A stretch of DNA of 64,000 bases, from assembly GCA_943737045.1 (NCBI GenBank), contig CALSFV010000148.1:39037-103036 (forward strand), in the 5' to 3' direction. Within the stretch, counting starts at the first letter, position 1. Every line of letters begins with the position of its first letter. The DNA comes from Parapristionchus giblindavisi (Eukaryota > Nematoda > Chromadorea > Rhabditida > Diplogasteridae). The position numbers and the translations under genes were made by a program. Below the pieces are notes generated by a model. It saw nothing but the letters and a program-made list of their open reading frames with translations, made no database searches and was not told where the DNA came from. This document shows positions 23,288 to 34,676 of this stretch, one piece after another.

Positions 23288-24227
23288 CATGGGAATGGTG
23301 TGAACTCACATTTCCCTATTTTCACGAAAGTTGCAGGGAATACTAACTCGAATACGCTGATTCCAAATCTGCATTAAAAACCTGCGAAATGTTTTTCTGA
23401 AGCGAGTTATAGACCGGAAAGAGCGATTTTTTTACTTTTCAAGCCATTTTCAGCTGATTTTTCAGCTTTTTTCTCCACTCGATGTGAATTTTATCGCTCT
23501 TCTCTTCTCTTATATTCTCGCTCAAATCCTACTGCAGCATTTTAAGGTGGTATGATGTTTTGCTGGTATTCCGGAAGGGGCTGGTTCGATTCCCCGGCAG
23601 TGAACTTCTTTTTCTGATTCATGGGTGATAAAATTTTTTAAAGGGAGAGTAACCATTGTCAAATGCAGTATGTTAATTCCCCCTGGAAAAGGGCACCTCA
23701 TGAGGTGCAGACTCTCACCACGAAGCACATCTCTCCTGTATTCAAATTTGAATCAATCAGTGTAGGGAAATCTCTCAAGATATGCAAAATCAGAAGGAAT
23801 GAGAGAACATATGAATACATTCAACAACTTTTGCATACCCATGTATGCAAAACTTACTAAATGCGTTTGATTATTACCACCATTGAAACGTCGTGGTGAG
23901 AGTCCCCACGAGTTAAACGCGTATATTGACAAAGGTTACTCTCCCTTTAAATGACAAAAGATCCCTCCGGAATACCAACCAAACATCGTAAGACTTGACC
24001 ACGATGCAGCTTGGAGTGGAAAAAGATGATTATGATTATATTGCTCAGGGAAATCAGCTGAACAATCATTTGAAACATTAAAAAAAATCACTTTTCGTCG
24101 GACTATAACTCGCTCCAGAAAAACATTTTGCAGGTTTTTAAAGCAGACTTGAAATCAGCACAGTCGATTTAGTAAACCCTGCAATTTTAGTGAAAATCGG
24201 GATATGTGAGTTCACACCATTCCCATG
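23288..24227. mobile_element. Hairpin MITE in array, copy 4, with nested insertion
   Basis: Same family as copy 2 with the diverged left arm, lengthened to 940 bp by the TTAA-type element at 23642-23946. Confidence 0.85.
23642..23946. mobile_element. 305-bp TTAA-inserted MITE nested in copy 4
   Basis: Ends AGGGAGAGTAACC and GGTTACTCTCCCT, 13-bp perfect inverted repeats, flanked by TTAA (23638-23641 and 23947-23950). The other four hairpin copies give the empty site TTTTTTAAATGAC. TTAA duplication fits piggyBac-type insertion. Inside are inverted CTCTCACCACG/CGTGGTGAGAG boxes. No coding capacity. Confidence 0.8.
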
Positions 24228-24808
24228 TAAGTGTGAATGGTAACTAAATCGATAGAATTTAAGTAGATCAATATAAATCTAACTATTGTAGCATCGACCT
24301 CTCCTCATGCATTTAGTAATTCTGTAAAAGTTGCAATCCAGTAATTTCAACAATATCGTCGCAACTTCTTGTCATAATATGTATTTTGATTGTTCTCTTT
24401 TCTCACTTCTTTTCTCTCTTCTCCAAGATGCGATAAATATATTATTATTATTATTATTATAAACTACAATATAGTATCACGGGAGCTAACGCTAAGACTA
24501 CCTTAACTTAAGGAACATTGCTAAGTGTGAATGGTAACTAAATCGATAGAATCTTTAAGTAGATCAATATAGATCTAACTATTGTAGCATCGACCTCTCC
24601 TCATGTATTTAGTAATTCTGTAAAAGATGAAATCCAGTAATTGCAACTATATCGTCGCAACTTCTTGTCATAATATGTATTTTGATTGTTCTCTTTTCTC
24701 ACTTCTTTTCTCTCTTCTCCAAGATGCGATAAATATATTATTATAAACTACAATATAGTATCACGGGAACTAACGCTAAGACTTCCTTAACTTAAGGAAC
24801 ATTGTTAA

Positions 24809-25439
24809 CATGGGAATGGTGTGAACTCACATATCCCGATTTTCACGAAAATTGCAGGGTTTACTAAATCGACTGTGCTGATTTCAAGTCTGCTTTAAAA
24901 ACCTGCGAAATGTTTTTCTGAAGCGAGTTATAGACCGGAAAAGAGCGATTTTTTTACTTTTCAAGCCATTTTCAGCTGATTTTTCAGCTTTTTTCTTCAC
25001 TCGATGTGAATTTTATCGCTCTTCTCTTCTCTTATATTCTCGCTCAAATCCTACTGCAGCATTTTAAGGTGGTATGATGTTTTGCGGGTATTCCGGAAGG
25101 GGCTCGTTCGATTCCCCGGCAGTGAACTTCTTTTTCTGATTCATGGGTGATAAAACTTTTTAAATGACAAAAGATACCTCCGGAATACCAACCAAACATC
25201 GTAAGACTTGACCACGATGCAGCTTGGAGTGGAAAAAGATGATTATGATTATATTGCTCAGGGAAATCAGCTGAACAATCATTTGAAACATTAAAAAAAT
25301 CACTTTTCGTCGGACTATAACTCGCTCCAGAAAAACATTTTACAGGTTTTTAAAGCAGACTTGAAATCAGCACAGTCGATTTAGTAAACCCTGCAATTTT
25401 CGTGAAAATCGGGATATGTGAGTTCACACCATTCCCATG
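24809..25439. mobile_element. 631-bp hairpin MITE in array, copy 5
   Basis: Same ends and size as copy 1 and, like copy 1, with left arm matching the right arm. Flank reads GTTAA instead of GCTAA. Confidence 0.85.
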
Positions 25440-26086
25440 TAAGTGTGAATGGTAACTAAATCGATAGAATTTAAGTAGATCAATATAAATCTAACTATTG
25501 TAGCATCGACCTCTCCTCATGCATTTAGTAATTCTGTAAAAGTTGCAATCCAGTAATTTCAACTATATCGTCGCAACTTCTTGTCATAATATGTATTTTG
25601 ATTGTTCTCTTTTCTCACTTCTTTTCTCTCTTCTCCAAGATGCGATAAATATATTATTATTATTATTATTATTATAAACTACAATATAGTATCACGGGAG
25701 CTAACGCTAAGACTACCTTAACTTAAGGAACATTGCTAAGTGTGAATGGTAACTAAATCGATAGAATCTTTAAGTAGATCAATATAGATCTAACTATTGT
25801 AGCATCGACCTCTCCTCATGTATTTAGTAATTCTGTAAAAGATGAAATCCAGTAATTGCAACTATATCGTCGCAACTTCTTGTCATAATATGTATTTTGA
25901 TTGTTCTCTTTTCTCTCTTCTCCAAGATGCGATAAATATATTACTATTATTATAAACTACAATATAGTATCACGGGAACTAACGCTAAGACTACCTTAAC
26001 TAAAGAAACATTGCTAAGTATGAATGGTAACTGAATCAATATAATCTTTATGTAGATTAATATAGTGTCAAGGAAGCTAACGCTAA

Positions 26087-26202
26087 TGCACCGTTACATC
26101 TGCTTTACGTGCCTACGCCGTAACACCCCCCCCCCCCGCCGCGTGTCCAACGCGGCGGAGAGGGGTTACGGCGTAAGTACGTAAGGCAAATGTAACGGTG
26201 CA
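26087..26202. mobile_element. Hairpin MITE, family TGCACYGTTAC, copy 2
   Basis: 116-bp palindrome with ends TGCACCGTTAC/GTAACGGTGCA and TAA on both sides (26084-26086, 26203-26205), inserted in a degenerate monomer (AACGCTAA|...|TAAGTC). It lies at the right edge of the array, mirroring copy 1 at the left edge. Confidence 0.75.
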
Positions 26203-26344
26203 TAAGTCAATCGATAGAATGAATAAGTAGATCAATATAGTATCACGGGAACTAACGCTAAGATTACCTTAAATAGGAACTTTTGCTACGTGTGAATGGT
26301 AACTGAATCGATAGAATGAATAAGTAAGTAGACCAATATAGTAT

Positions 26345-27412
26345 CAGGGGTTTATATTTCCATTATTAGTAGTTTCTCCGTTCATGATTTAAGTTTCAAG
26401 TCAATTGGATCATTTTGAGCTTAAATATGAAGTAAAAAGTGGATCGTTACCGCGCGAGGGCGCGGCATGAGCGTAACCTACATATCGAAAGCTGTTGACG
26501 TTCCACGACAGGTCTACCGGACGCTGGCGAGGTACAGGGAAACTGGACCGTCCCGGGAGAGGAATAAAGCCCAAGGTGGTCACACCAAAGGTCGTCGTGG
26601 CTGTGAAAAACAGAATCGGACGAAATCCGCACCGCTCGACAAAGAAGCTGGCTCTGGACTTCAATATGGGCCCCGGATCCATGGGGAAACTGGGAATGGG
26701 GAAGCGACGGAGAAACTGAATATGACCCCGTAACGTGTGAGAAAAGCGGCCATCCTCAGTGGGAAGAACCTCAAGAAGTGTCGCGTCGTCCTCACTCGCA
26801 CGCACCCCCTGGCCGCACCTCGCAAACATGTTCTCCGAAGAGAAGATGTTCACCGTGCAAGCCGACGACAACCCCCATAGTCACCAAGTGCTTACTGCGG
26901 ACCCCAAGGTAGCTAACTGCAATGGTCAGATTGCCCATGCCACCTCCCAAACCTTGTAAACTAATGGTTTTGATAGCGATGCGCGCCTCCGTAAGACACA
27001 CCTGGTTTTTGTGACTCCGGGCGCCATGATCAAAAACGAGTGCTACTTAGAGAAGATAGTCAAGGACGCCCAGCTCCCCTGCGGCCGTTCCCACTTAGGA
27101 AATTCATCGTAGACCTTATCGTATCGTAGCATCATCATCATCGTATCGTAGCACGATGGAGCACCAGTTTTTATGGCAAATTTCGTCAAGGTGTGGTGAA
27201 AGGAGCAGTTTCTCGACTTCATTCGAGGAGCATAGTGGCTGCCTCCTAGCCCGATCTCAGTCCCCTGGTCTGTTCAGTCTGGGGCGCCTTGGAGGGATGG
27301 TCCTGCGCTATTCCCCACCCAAATATGGAGTCGCTGAAGAAAGCATTGGAGAAGGAGTGGTCGAAGATGGACACCACCTACCTGCGTGTTGTGATAGGCG
27401 ATGTGAACGCTA
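26345..27412 (+). pseudogene. Mariner-type transposase relic
   Basis: Recognisable transposase order with several frame changes: helix-turn-helix part YISKAVDVP and YRTLARYRETG (about 26476-26560), then SEEKMFTVQADDNP (about 26836), DPKVANCNGQI, LVFVTPGAMIKNECYLEKI (about 27004), DGAPVFMANFVKVW (about 27155), and LKKALEKEWSKMDTTYLR (about 27333). This is the block order of Tc1/mariner DDE transposases, mariner/maT-like at the C-terminus. Internal stops (for example within KVW*KEQFLDFI) and shifts show it is dead. Base composition is much more GC-rich than the flanks. The antisense 153-codon frame at 26410-26871 is a shadow. Repeat monomer sequence resumes at 27402. Confidence 0.75.
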
Positions 27413-27567
27413 AGACTACCATAACTAAATCAACTTTGCTACGTGTGAATGGTAACTGAATCGATAGAATCTTTAAGTAGATCAATATAGTATCACGGGA
27501 ACAAACGCTAAGATTGCATTAACTAAATGAATAGTAACTGTATCGATAGAATATTTAAGTAGATGAC

Positions 27568-27770
27568 TTGAATCCCCTGAACCTCAGTGCCGGGAGTTCT
27601 GGAGAGCAAGATCTCTACTACCAAGTACTGGACTCTGGCAAGCCTGAAGTCGGCTCCCCTCCGAGCATGGAACAAACTCAACGACAACTACCTCCGTAAA
27701 ACGCCTTCGAGAAGTTCCTACGGGCTTGTATTAACGCGAAAAGGGGGCATATCGAAATCCATTGACATAC
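27568..27770 (+). pseudogene. Second mariner-type transposase fragment, C-terminal
   Basis: DLNPL in one frame (27569) and, one frame over, TTKYWTLASLKSAPLRAWNK and NDNYLRKT, the end of a mariner-type transposase distinct from the relic at 26345. Interrupts a degenerate array monomer. Confidence 0.6.
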
Positions 27771-27920
27771 TTTTGTTACTAATGAATTGAATAAATAATG
27801 GTATGAAACTGGTTGCTCAACTCGCGTTCTAAGGGGAGATACAGATAACAGTTCGAGTCCAAGTAATTATCACGCACCCCGTATCACGTTAGTTCAGAGT
27901 GTACAATAAGGGATAAAGTG

Positions 27921-27994
27921 AAATCTCCGGTCGGGATTCGAACCCGTACCCTTTGGGAGGAGAGGCGGCCATCTTACCAATGCGCCACGCATCG
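27921..27994 (-). other. tRNA-like sequence with A and B boxes
   Basis: On the - strand an A box TGGCGCATTGG (27987-27977) and a B box GGTTCGAATCC (27944-27934) are correctly spaced. The acceptor stem (CGATGCG) does not pair with its 3' partner and the fifth T-stem pair is A/A. Most likely a pseudo-tRNA or SINE remnant. Confidence 0.4.
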
Positions 27995-28222
27995 ATCACC
28001 CTTCCCTCCCTTCTCTACTCATATTATTTCGAACTTACGCGCGGACCATTTTTCCAGTCCGGTTGTCGCAATTTGAATACACCTACTGTTTATAGGCGCT
28101 GTATGCGTGGACCATACCATATATTTCGTACACGATTATTCATTTTGAGATAATTCCTATTTCCCGGCTATTGTACAGACTCTCTTATGATTGAACTAAC
28201 GTGGTATGGTAGAACTAACGCT

Positions 28223-28770
28223 AAGATTTCGACAGTCACGCACGCTGACGCGTACGTAGATAAGATGAACTATCAGAATCATGAATCGTAAAACGTTAAA
28301 TGAAACACGACAGCACAATTCATAATTGGATGAAATTTTTAGGAAAAGATTTCGAAAGTGACACACGCTGACGCATACACAACGCACACGTGCAACGCGT
28401 GGTGCAGTGAGTGGTTGGTTAGGCCAAATTAATTAACTCGCTTTCGTTTTTAGCTAATTTGGAAGCCTTAACGATATAAGCGTGGTCGGAGGTTGTTTGC
28501 ATCGTGTTTTCCGTATGCCATTTGGTAAACCTATGCAGAAAAACACAAACATAAAGCTATAATCTCGGAAAAAAGGACTTTTGACCGTATGTAACTTCAA
28601 TCGATATTTAAATGAGTTGTAGGCATTTTTTCAAAAGTTGTCCGATAGTTTACCTAATTCGCCTATGCTGAAGCTAATGCCGAAAACCGCATGGCTCTAT
28701 CTTCAGCGGTAGCTGAGGACTGAGCTGCCCCAAAAAAGGCTTATTAACTTCTATATATATGGGAAGTTGT
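28223..28770. repeat. Interspersed repeat family R, copy 1
   Basis: About 540 bp from GATTTCGACAGTCACGCACG to TTCTATATATATGGGA; repeated at 29246 and, in part, at 29998. Diagnostic internal pieces are GTCGGAGGTTGTT, AAAGCTATAATCTCGGAA and AATGAGTTGTAGGCATTTTT. No long open frame; identity unknown. Confidence 0.7.
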
Positions 28771-28943
28771 TAAGATTAACGCTAAGAATACCTTAACTAA
28801 ATGAATAGTAACTGTATCGATAGAATGTATAAGTAGATCAATATAGTGTCACGAGAACTAACGCTAACACTACCTTAACTAAACGAACTTTGCTAAGTGT
28901 GAGTGGTAACTGAATTGATAGAATCTTTAAGTAGATAAATATA

Positions 28944-29194
28944 CTCAGGTGTTTGAATCCTTGCATGATCCAAGTAAAATTCGTGCAATTAATGGCATGA
29001 TCATGCATGGATTATCCGAGATCATGCATGGATTCTGTCATTCCATGCATGATCACGGAAAATTCGTGCATGAACACGGAGGATCCATGCATGATCACGA
29101 ACCACGGATATTCCATGCATGATCATGCATGGAATGTCGAATCATGCATGATTATACTTCTATTCGTGATCATGCAAGTATTTAAACACCAGAG
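28944..29194. mobile_element. 251-bp TA-inserted MITE rich in CATGCATGATC
   Basis: Ends CTCAGGTGTTTGAAT and ATTTAAACACCAGAG (imperfect inverted repeats continuing through CTTGCATGATC), flanked by TA (28942-28943, 29195-29196). The host sequence is the array end AATATAGTATCACG, giving an empty-site check. Inside, CATGCATGATC and its reverse occur about ten times, so the whole element can fold into many alternative hairpins. Confidence 0.8.
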
Positions 29195-29245
29195 TAGTAT
29201 CACGTATCAGTAGTAGTATCAGAGTAGTATCACTGGAACTAAAGC

Positions 29246-29790
29246 TAAGATTTCGAAAGTCACGCACGCTGACGCATACATAGATAAGATGAACTATCAG
29301 AATTAATGAATCGTAAAACGTTAAATGAAACGCGAAAGCACAATTCATAAAGCTACGAAATGTTTAGTGAAAGATTTCGAAAGCGACGCTGACCCATACG
29401 CAACGCGTGGTGCAGTGAGTGGTTCGTTAGGTCATGAGTGGTTCGTTAGGTCAAATGAATGAACACGCTTTCGTTTGTGCCTAATTTGCACGTCTTAACG
29501 ATGTGAGCGAGGTCGGAGGTTGTTCGTATCGTGTTCTCCGTATGTCATTTGGTAAACCTACGCAGAAAAACACAAGCATAAAGCTATAATCTCGGAAATA
29601 AGGGCATTTGACCGTTTAACACTTCAATCGATATTTAAATGAGTTTTAGGCATTTTTTCAAAAAGTTGTCCGAAAGTTTACCTAATTCGCCTATGCTGAA
29701 TCTAATTCCGCAAACCGCATGGCTCTAACTTCAACGGTGTTCGTGAAAACGTGACGTGAATAAAAACGCTATTTAACTTCTATACATGTG
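29246..29790. repeat. Interspersed repeat family R, copy 2
   Basis: Diverged copy of 28223-28770 with the same order of internal blocks; ends TTCTATACATGTGGGA. Confidence 0.7.
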
Positions 29791-29997
29791 GGATAATACT
29801 ATATTATAGTAATGGCCCCCATCCAGGGATAGCCTGAAGGCATAGTGATGATATGAATACTATGAATGAAGAAATGAAATAAGAATTTAGCACTAAACCC
29901 CACGATTGAATTGGCTTTCTTTCGAATGAAGCGAGCACACGCGACGCGTGTGCGACGCGTCGCGTGTAAAATGTTTAAGTGCAAAATTAAGGCGTAA

Positions 29998-30291
29998 ATC
30001 GATGAAATTGCGATCGGAGGTTGTTCGCATCGTGTTCCCCGCGTGCTAATTGGTAAACGTACGCAGAAAAACACAAGCATAAAGCTATAATCTCGGAATA
30101 AAGCATGTTTAACGTTTTTAACTTCAATCGATAATTAAATGAGTTTTAGGCATTTTTTCAAAAAGTTGTCCGAAAGTTTTCTTAATTCGCCGATGCTGAA
30201 TCTAATGGCGCAAACCGCAAGTCGCTAGCTTCAACGGTGTTCGTGAAAACGTGACGCAAAAAAAACGCACTTAATCTTCTATACATATGGG
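29998..30291. repeat. Interspersed repeat family R, partial copy 3
   Basis: Shares the second half of the family (GATCGGAGGTTGTTCGCATC onward) and ends TTCTATACATATGGGA. Confidence 0.7.
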
Positions 30292-30299
30292 ACCTTTTA

Positions 30300-33200
30300 A
30301 TCTTCTCACTTACCGTACTATTTAGTGTAAATGGATCAAAGCGAGTGCATCGATCACTATTCCTATTCTTTCGCACCTTTTGCAAAGAAAGATAAAGGAA
30401 AGTTATCTCGTTTTCTCGTCCTTTTATCTCACCTCTAGACTATCACTGTATCACAGCCCTACCATCATAAATTACTCTTTTCCCTTTTTTGTCTCACCTC
30501 CCGTCTATTACAAATGGCAATCATGTACAAAGTCCTAGCTTGCATAATGTTGGGTCTTTATCATCATTTTTTTACACCTTTTTCTCCTTTCGGCTCCCAC
30601 GATCTGATTTACCTTTCCCCTCTATTCAATCCGGGGACGCAGTTTTATTGTCATTGTGTCTCCATATCATCTTCCTCCCCTTCATTCGTCTCTTTCGTAC
30701 TCCTTATCACTTCAAACGTGGTTCCATTCTCATCTTTACCTTCTTGACAAACTCTGAACTTATCTTTCGATCAAGCCTTTCGTTCTGTCCTCACATGTGG
30801 ATGGGTTATGTTTGACTGATGCTGTATGGTAGACTGATCTGATCCGAAGGAAGAACTATTTTGAGATATTAGTGCATATCTGCAAATTCGTTTTCTTTGA
30901 AGATTGAGAATCTTGCATGAATCTTGATGGATTGGTAGCTCTTCTCTCATCTATCTCAATTCCGAGAATAAGATGAATTATAAAGATAAGAGTGATTTGA
31001 ATGAACGAATGAATCTATTTTGAAGCACACGATTGTACTATTTTTACACTTACATTCTTTTTATTATTTATCCCATCGTTCAGTATGAATTTATCCACTC
31101 CTTGTATTATATAGTCTTCTGTCTTCTCCATCCATTCTAGATTGTCTTGTTTTCATCTTCTTCTCTGCTTCTCATTATAATCCTATATAGAAGTGGAGGA
31201 TTTAACTGACACGAAGATAGATATTCGAGATGTATATTCGATATAAAATCTCTAATAGAGATCGTTATGTGTAGGGGGATGGTACCATCGTAAACACGAT
31301 ACTGACTGTCTCCCTGTTATAAGACGTTTACATTTATTAGTACTTCTCATATGATTTTTAATATGAATGAGTTGTACAGTGGTATTCGCTGATTGGACAG
31401 TTTTTTCTGAGTATGTGACGTGTCGGGAGGACAAATGATATGGATATCTTTTGTAATCAGTCCATCCTTCGTCCCTTTGCACACTGTCAAAGTGACATTC
31501 TCATGTGGAATGAATGAGTGATAAGAGGGAAAGGATTTATCAGACCATGATAAGAATGGTAAAGAGCAAGTGAACAAGACTATTCAATCAGAAACTGTCA
31601 ATCCGAAAGATTGTAGTAGTCTATTCTCATTGATTTGAGCCCCCAAAGAAAATTGGGTGCATAGAAGTATTTTATTAGTGTTTCGCCGATTCGTTAAATC
31701 TGATTCCAGCGTTTCATTCGAAATGCTTTAATGTGTGAATGTTGGTTCGATTTGTGCGCCATTCCAAGTGTGAAATGGGAGAAGAAGTAGACTAGAAAAA
31801 AGTGAGAGGAAAGATCTCTAGGATTGTTATTGCCCCTCTTCGTCTCGTTACGACTACTTTAGAGAAGGATATTGGGTTCCTTGAAATCTTCATTACTTAC
31901 TTCTTCTAGTGTATATTGTGATCTTTGATCTCTAGAGGTGTTGATATTCGGTGTGCCTGTGTGTCTTTTAATCCAATGTGAATGATTGGAAGGGAGACTG
32001 AAGGTGCCCTTCTTTGTGTCCTATGAAGTACTTTAGAACGAAGGGAGGAAGAATGAGAGAGTGAGAGGAAGATAGAAGAGAGTTTCTCTCTCTATCTCTC
32101 ACTTTCCATTCAGTCTTCCACTGTCGTTTCTATCCATTTCTCATTTGACCTCTAGTGAATGGGTGAAGAGTGAGTGCCCTTTGGCCACATAGGCAATGGG
32201 TTCTCTTTGTGTGTCTTGTGTGAGATTCGTAATGGACCATGTGTAAGTTGCACCTACCTTCTGACTACTCTCCCATGTTTTTTCTCTTCCAATTCTGACC
32301 ATAGTTCAACTAACTAAATTTATCCATTTCCTTTTCCTTCTCTCAGTACGTGTCTTTATCCTTCTGGACTGGATTCACGCTAGATTGCATTTTAGAGTGG
32401 ACTACTTGCAATTGTTGAATTTGAATGAGGGATGAGGGCAATTTGGTTTTCTAGTATGAACAAGATCATACGCAAATGTATACGAATGTTGTGTTATTCT
32501 GATGCAATAGTAGCATTTTGCATATAATTAGAGGAGTTGAATAACCTATTTCCTCTACTCATAGACATAGGAGAGGGGGAGGAGGGATAGTAATTCTGAT
32601 GACATAGACTAGCTGCACTTGTCTATCTCGGCTTCCTCTCTCCTCTAGCAATGATCTTTCTCCTATGCCTTCCTACACCTGACTTTTCTACTATTCCGAA
32701 TAGTTCACTATTTATCATAGCTGCCCTATTACAATAGGATTATGTAGTGGATTACGTGTCATATGTCAAGCTATGATAGAGTACATCGGAAGTATCCCTC
32801 CTTCATTTATGATGGATGATCATCTTTAATGTGTGTTTGTTTATTCATGAAGTAGTTTGCTTTTGCATACGTGATAATATGTAGTTCGTAGTTATGACGA
32901 AGTTGTTTACATTTGAGAAAAGCACCCGTTGTCGAGGTCAGCTGAACATTTGTTTACTACTTGTCAGAATCATGTGCGGATTTCTTTTCATTTATGATTT
33001 CGCTGAATCAAGGAACCACTATGAATGTAATATCTACCTACTGTATCTATATTCGATTGAGTTGATTCAGCTGATGTGGACAGTGGGGGTCGTATCCTTC
33101 CCAATATAGAGGGAGTAGAGGCAATTGAATGGATATGACCAATCTATTCAAGGGTCTCTTTTATGTCTATCTTGATAGATATCTGAAGCCTATCTATGGG

Positions 33201-34654
33201 AGTCTCTTGTACTATTGAATGCAATAAGTTGTATTGGTCTATTGCTCTTTGGTTCGTTATCATTTGTCTCTGACAATGATCAATCATTCCTTCCTTTATT
33301 TCTCACCCTATCATTTAGAGAAGAAAAGGAAGGGAACGGTGGAGAGGTGTGAATGGTATGACAATATATCTGATCATAGTTATGGTACTTTGGTACGCAT
33401 TCTCTTATATTTCCTTCGTTCTTTCTCTCATATGTTCTTTTTTCTTCTTCTTTCTCCATCATTTCTTTCCATTTTGATCATTATCCTTCCTTGGCCGAAC
33501 TTTTCCTTCTTCTCACGAACCATTGTGAGATAATGCCAGAAAGATGGATAGAATTACGTTTCAGAGTTTACTCTATATACTTAGTTATGTGTACCATATG
33601 AGTCATATTTAGTGAATCTATGAACCATACTATGTTCTTTGGAATGAGCGGTAGTATAGTTTTATAATGCGGTATTTCATTTGCCTTACGTGCCTCCGCC
33701 GTACCAACGAAGATGTCCCGGTACACTTTGCAGAGTGCAAATTTCGATCGGATTTTTGGCATAAATTCAATATTTATATTGTATTTATGCCGAAATCTCT
33801 CGATATTTACATCCTGCAGAGTTTACATAGACGTTTCCGTTGTTACGGCGAAGGCTGGTAAAGCAAATGCAACATCGCATAAGATGAGAGTTAGAGTAGT
33901 AGTAATCCTAACCATCCTCCATTTCCCTCTCCCTCTGCCTCTCTATCATCCCCTCTCCCGTCATTTCCTTGCTCTACTCTCCGCTCCTAGGTACCGTCTT
34001 CGTTTTTTCCTTGTGTTTTTCTATCTGAGTGGATAGAGGGGAGGGGGGGGGTCATCTGTGGAAGTGCTTCTTCATCTCTTACCATCCATTCCCTATCGTT
34101 TACTTGTCTCTCTCACTGTCTGCACTCTCTTCATTCACTACACTCTCTAGTCTGACTACTCTATAACTGTCTGATATCTCTCGAATGACAATGATCTCTT
34201 CATCCATTGTGTTATCGTTCTCTATCTCTTGTCCTCCTCCTCTTCTCCGATAGTAAGCGCTGCTTGTCATTGTCCGTCTACTGATTCATTGTAGAGGAGA
34301 TGGAGATAGCAGGGGAGAGGGGAGAAGCACATCATCTATTGTGCCTCTCTCCCTCTCTATCCATTCCTCTATCATTCTTCCATTCCATTCCATCTATCTA
34401 TCTCTTCTCTTCTCCTCTCCTCTATCTATACTTCATCTCGATGTTCCATCAACATTTCCCCTTTTTGTTGCTTCTCCTTCATCTTATTCTTCTTCCTTTC
34501 ATTTGTTTCCCCTTTGGTCATGTATCATCTTTTGCAAAACTTTTCTCCCTTTCCTATCACGTGTGCAATATACCGTATACCTCGTTTGTTCTTACCGTAT
34601 CTTTATCGTTTTCTCGTTCGTTCTTACCGTAATCTCATACAGTATCCTTTACAG
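30300..34654. other. Intergenic region upstream of the SLC16 gene
   Basis: AT- and pyrimidine-rich, no exon series, no protein resemblance in the short open frames. Holds one MITE (33668-33879), a G-run near 34042, and CT-rich stretches at 34340-34430. Presumably contains the promoter of the transporter gene. Confidence 0.5.
33668..33879. mobile_element. Hairpin MITE, family TGCACYGTTAC, copy 3 (longer)
   Basis: 212 bp; ends TGCGGTATTTCATTTGCC and GGTAAAGCAAATGCAACATC-GCA, flanked by TAA (33665-33667, 33880-33882). The terminal block CATTTGCCTTACGTGCC matches the copies at 19175 and 26087; the core is longer and different. Confidence 0.7.
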
Positions 34655-34676
34655 GTACTGTAACCTATCGTTAGTG
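34645..34676 (+). promoter_or_regulatory. Probable trans-splice acceptor of the SLC16 gene
   Basis: CCTTTACAG ends at 34654, 22 bases before the ATG; no coding exon upstream. Confidence 0.4.

Larger units (their letters stand above)
19284..26040. repeat. Higher-order tandem array, five ~1213-bp units
   Basis: Basic monomer about 285-300 bp (from GGAACATTGCTAA through TATCGTCGCAACTTC to TAGTATCACGGGA). Two diagnostic forms alternate: alpha (GAATTTAAGTAG, CATGCATTTAG, GTTGCAATCC) after each hairpin element and beta (GAATCTTTAAGTAG, CATGTATTTAG, GATGAAATCC) before it. One unit is beta + 631-bp hairpin element + alpha. Hairpin starts at 19648, 20863, 22075, 23288 and 24809 give spacings of 1215, 1212, 1213 and 1521, the last being 1213 plus a nested insertion. 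A short ATT run between monomers varies in length. Degenerate monomers continue to 29230. Confidence 0.9.

Noticed and set aside
19284..26040. CRISPR-like array
   Set aside because: Repeat units are long and contiguous without unique spacers, and the genome is eukaryotic.
26410..26871. 153-codon open frame on the - strand
   Set aside because: It is the antisense of the mariner-type transposase relic, whose + strand frames carry the recognisable motifs.
27800..27880. A further tRNA-like B box (AGTTCGAGTCC)
   Set aside because: No A box at the right distance and no foldable arms.
33234..33533. 99-codon frame (+)
   Set aside because: Phe/Leu/Ser-rich by base composition, no domain, no neighbouring exons.
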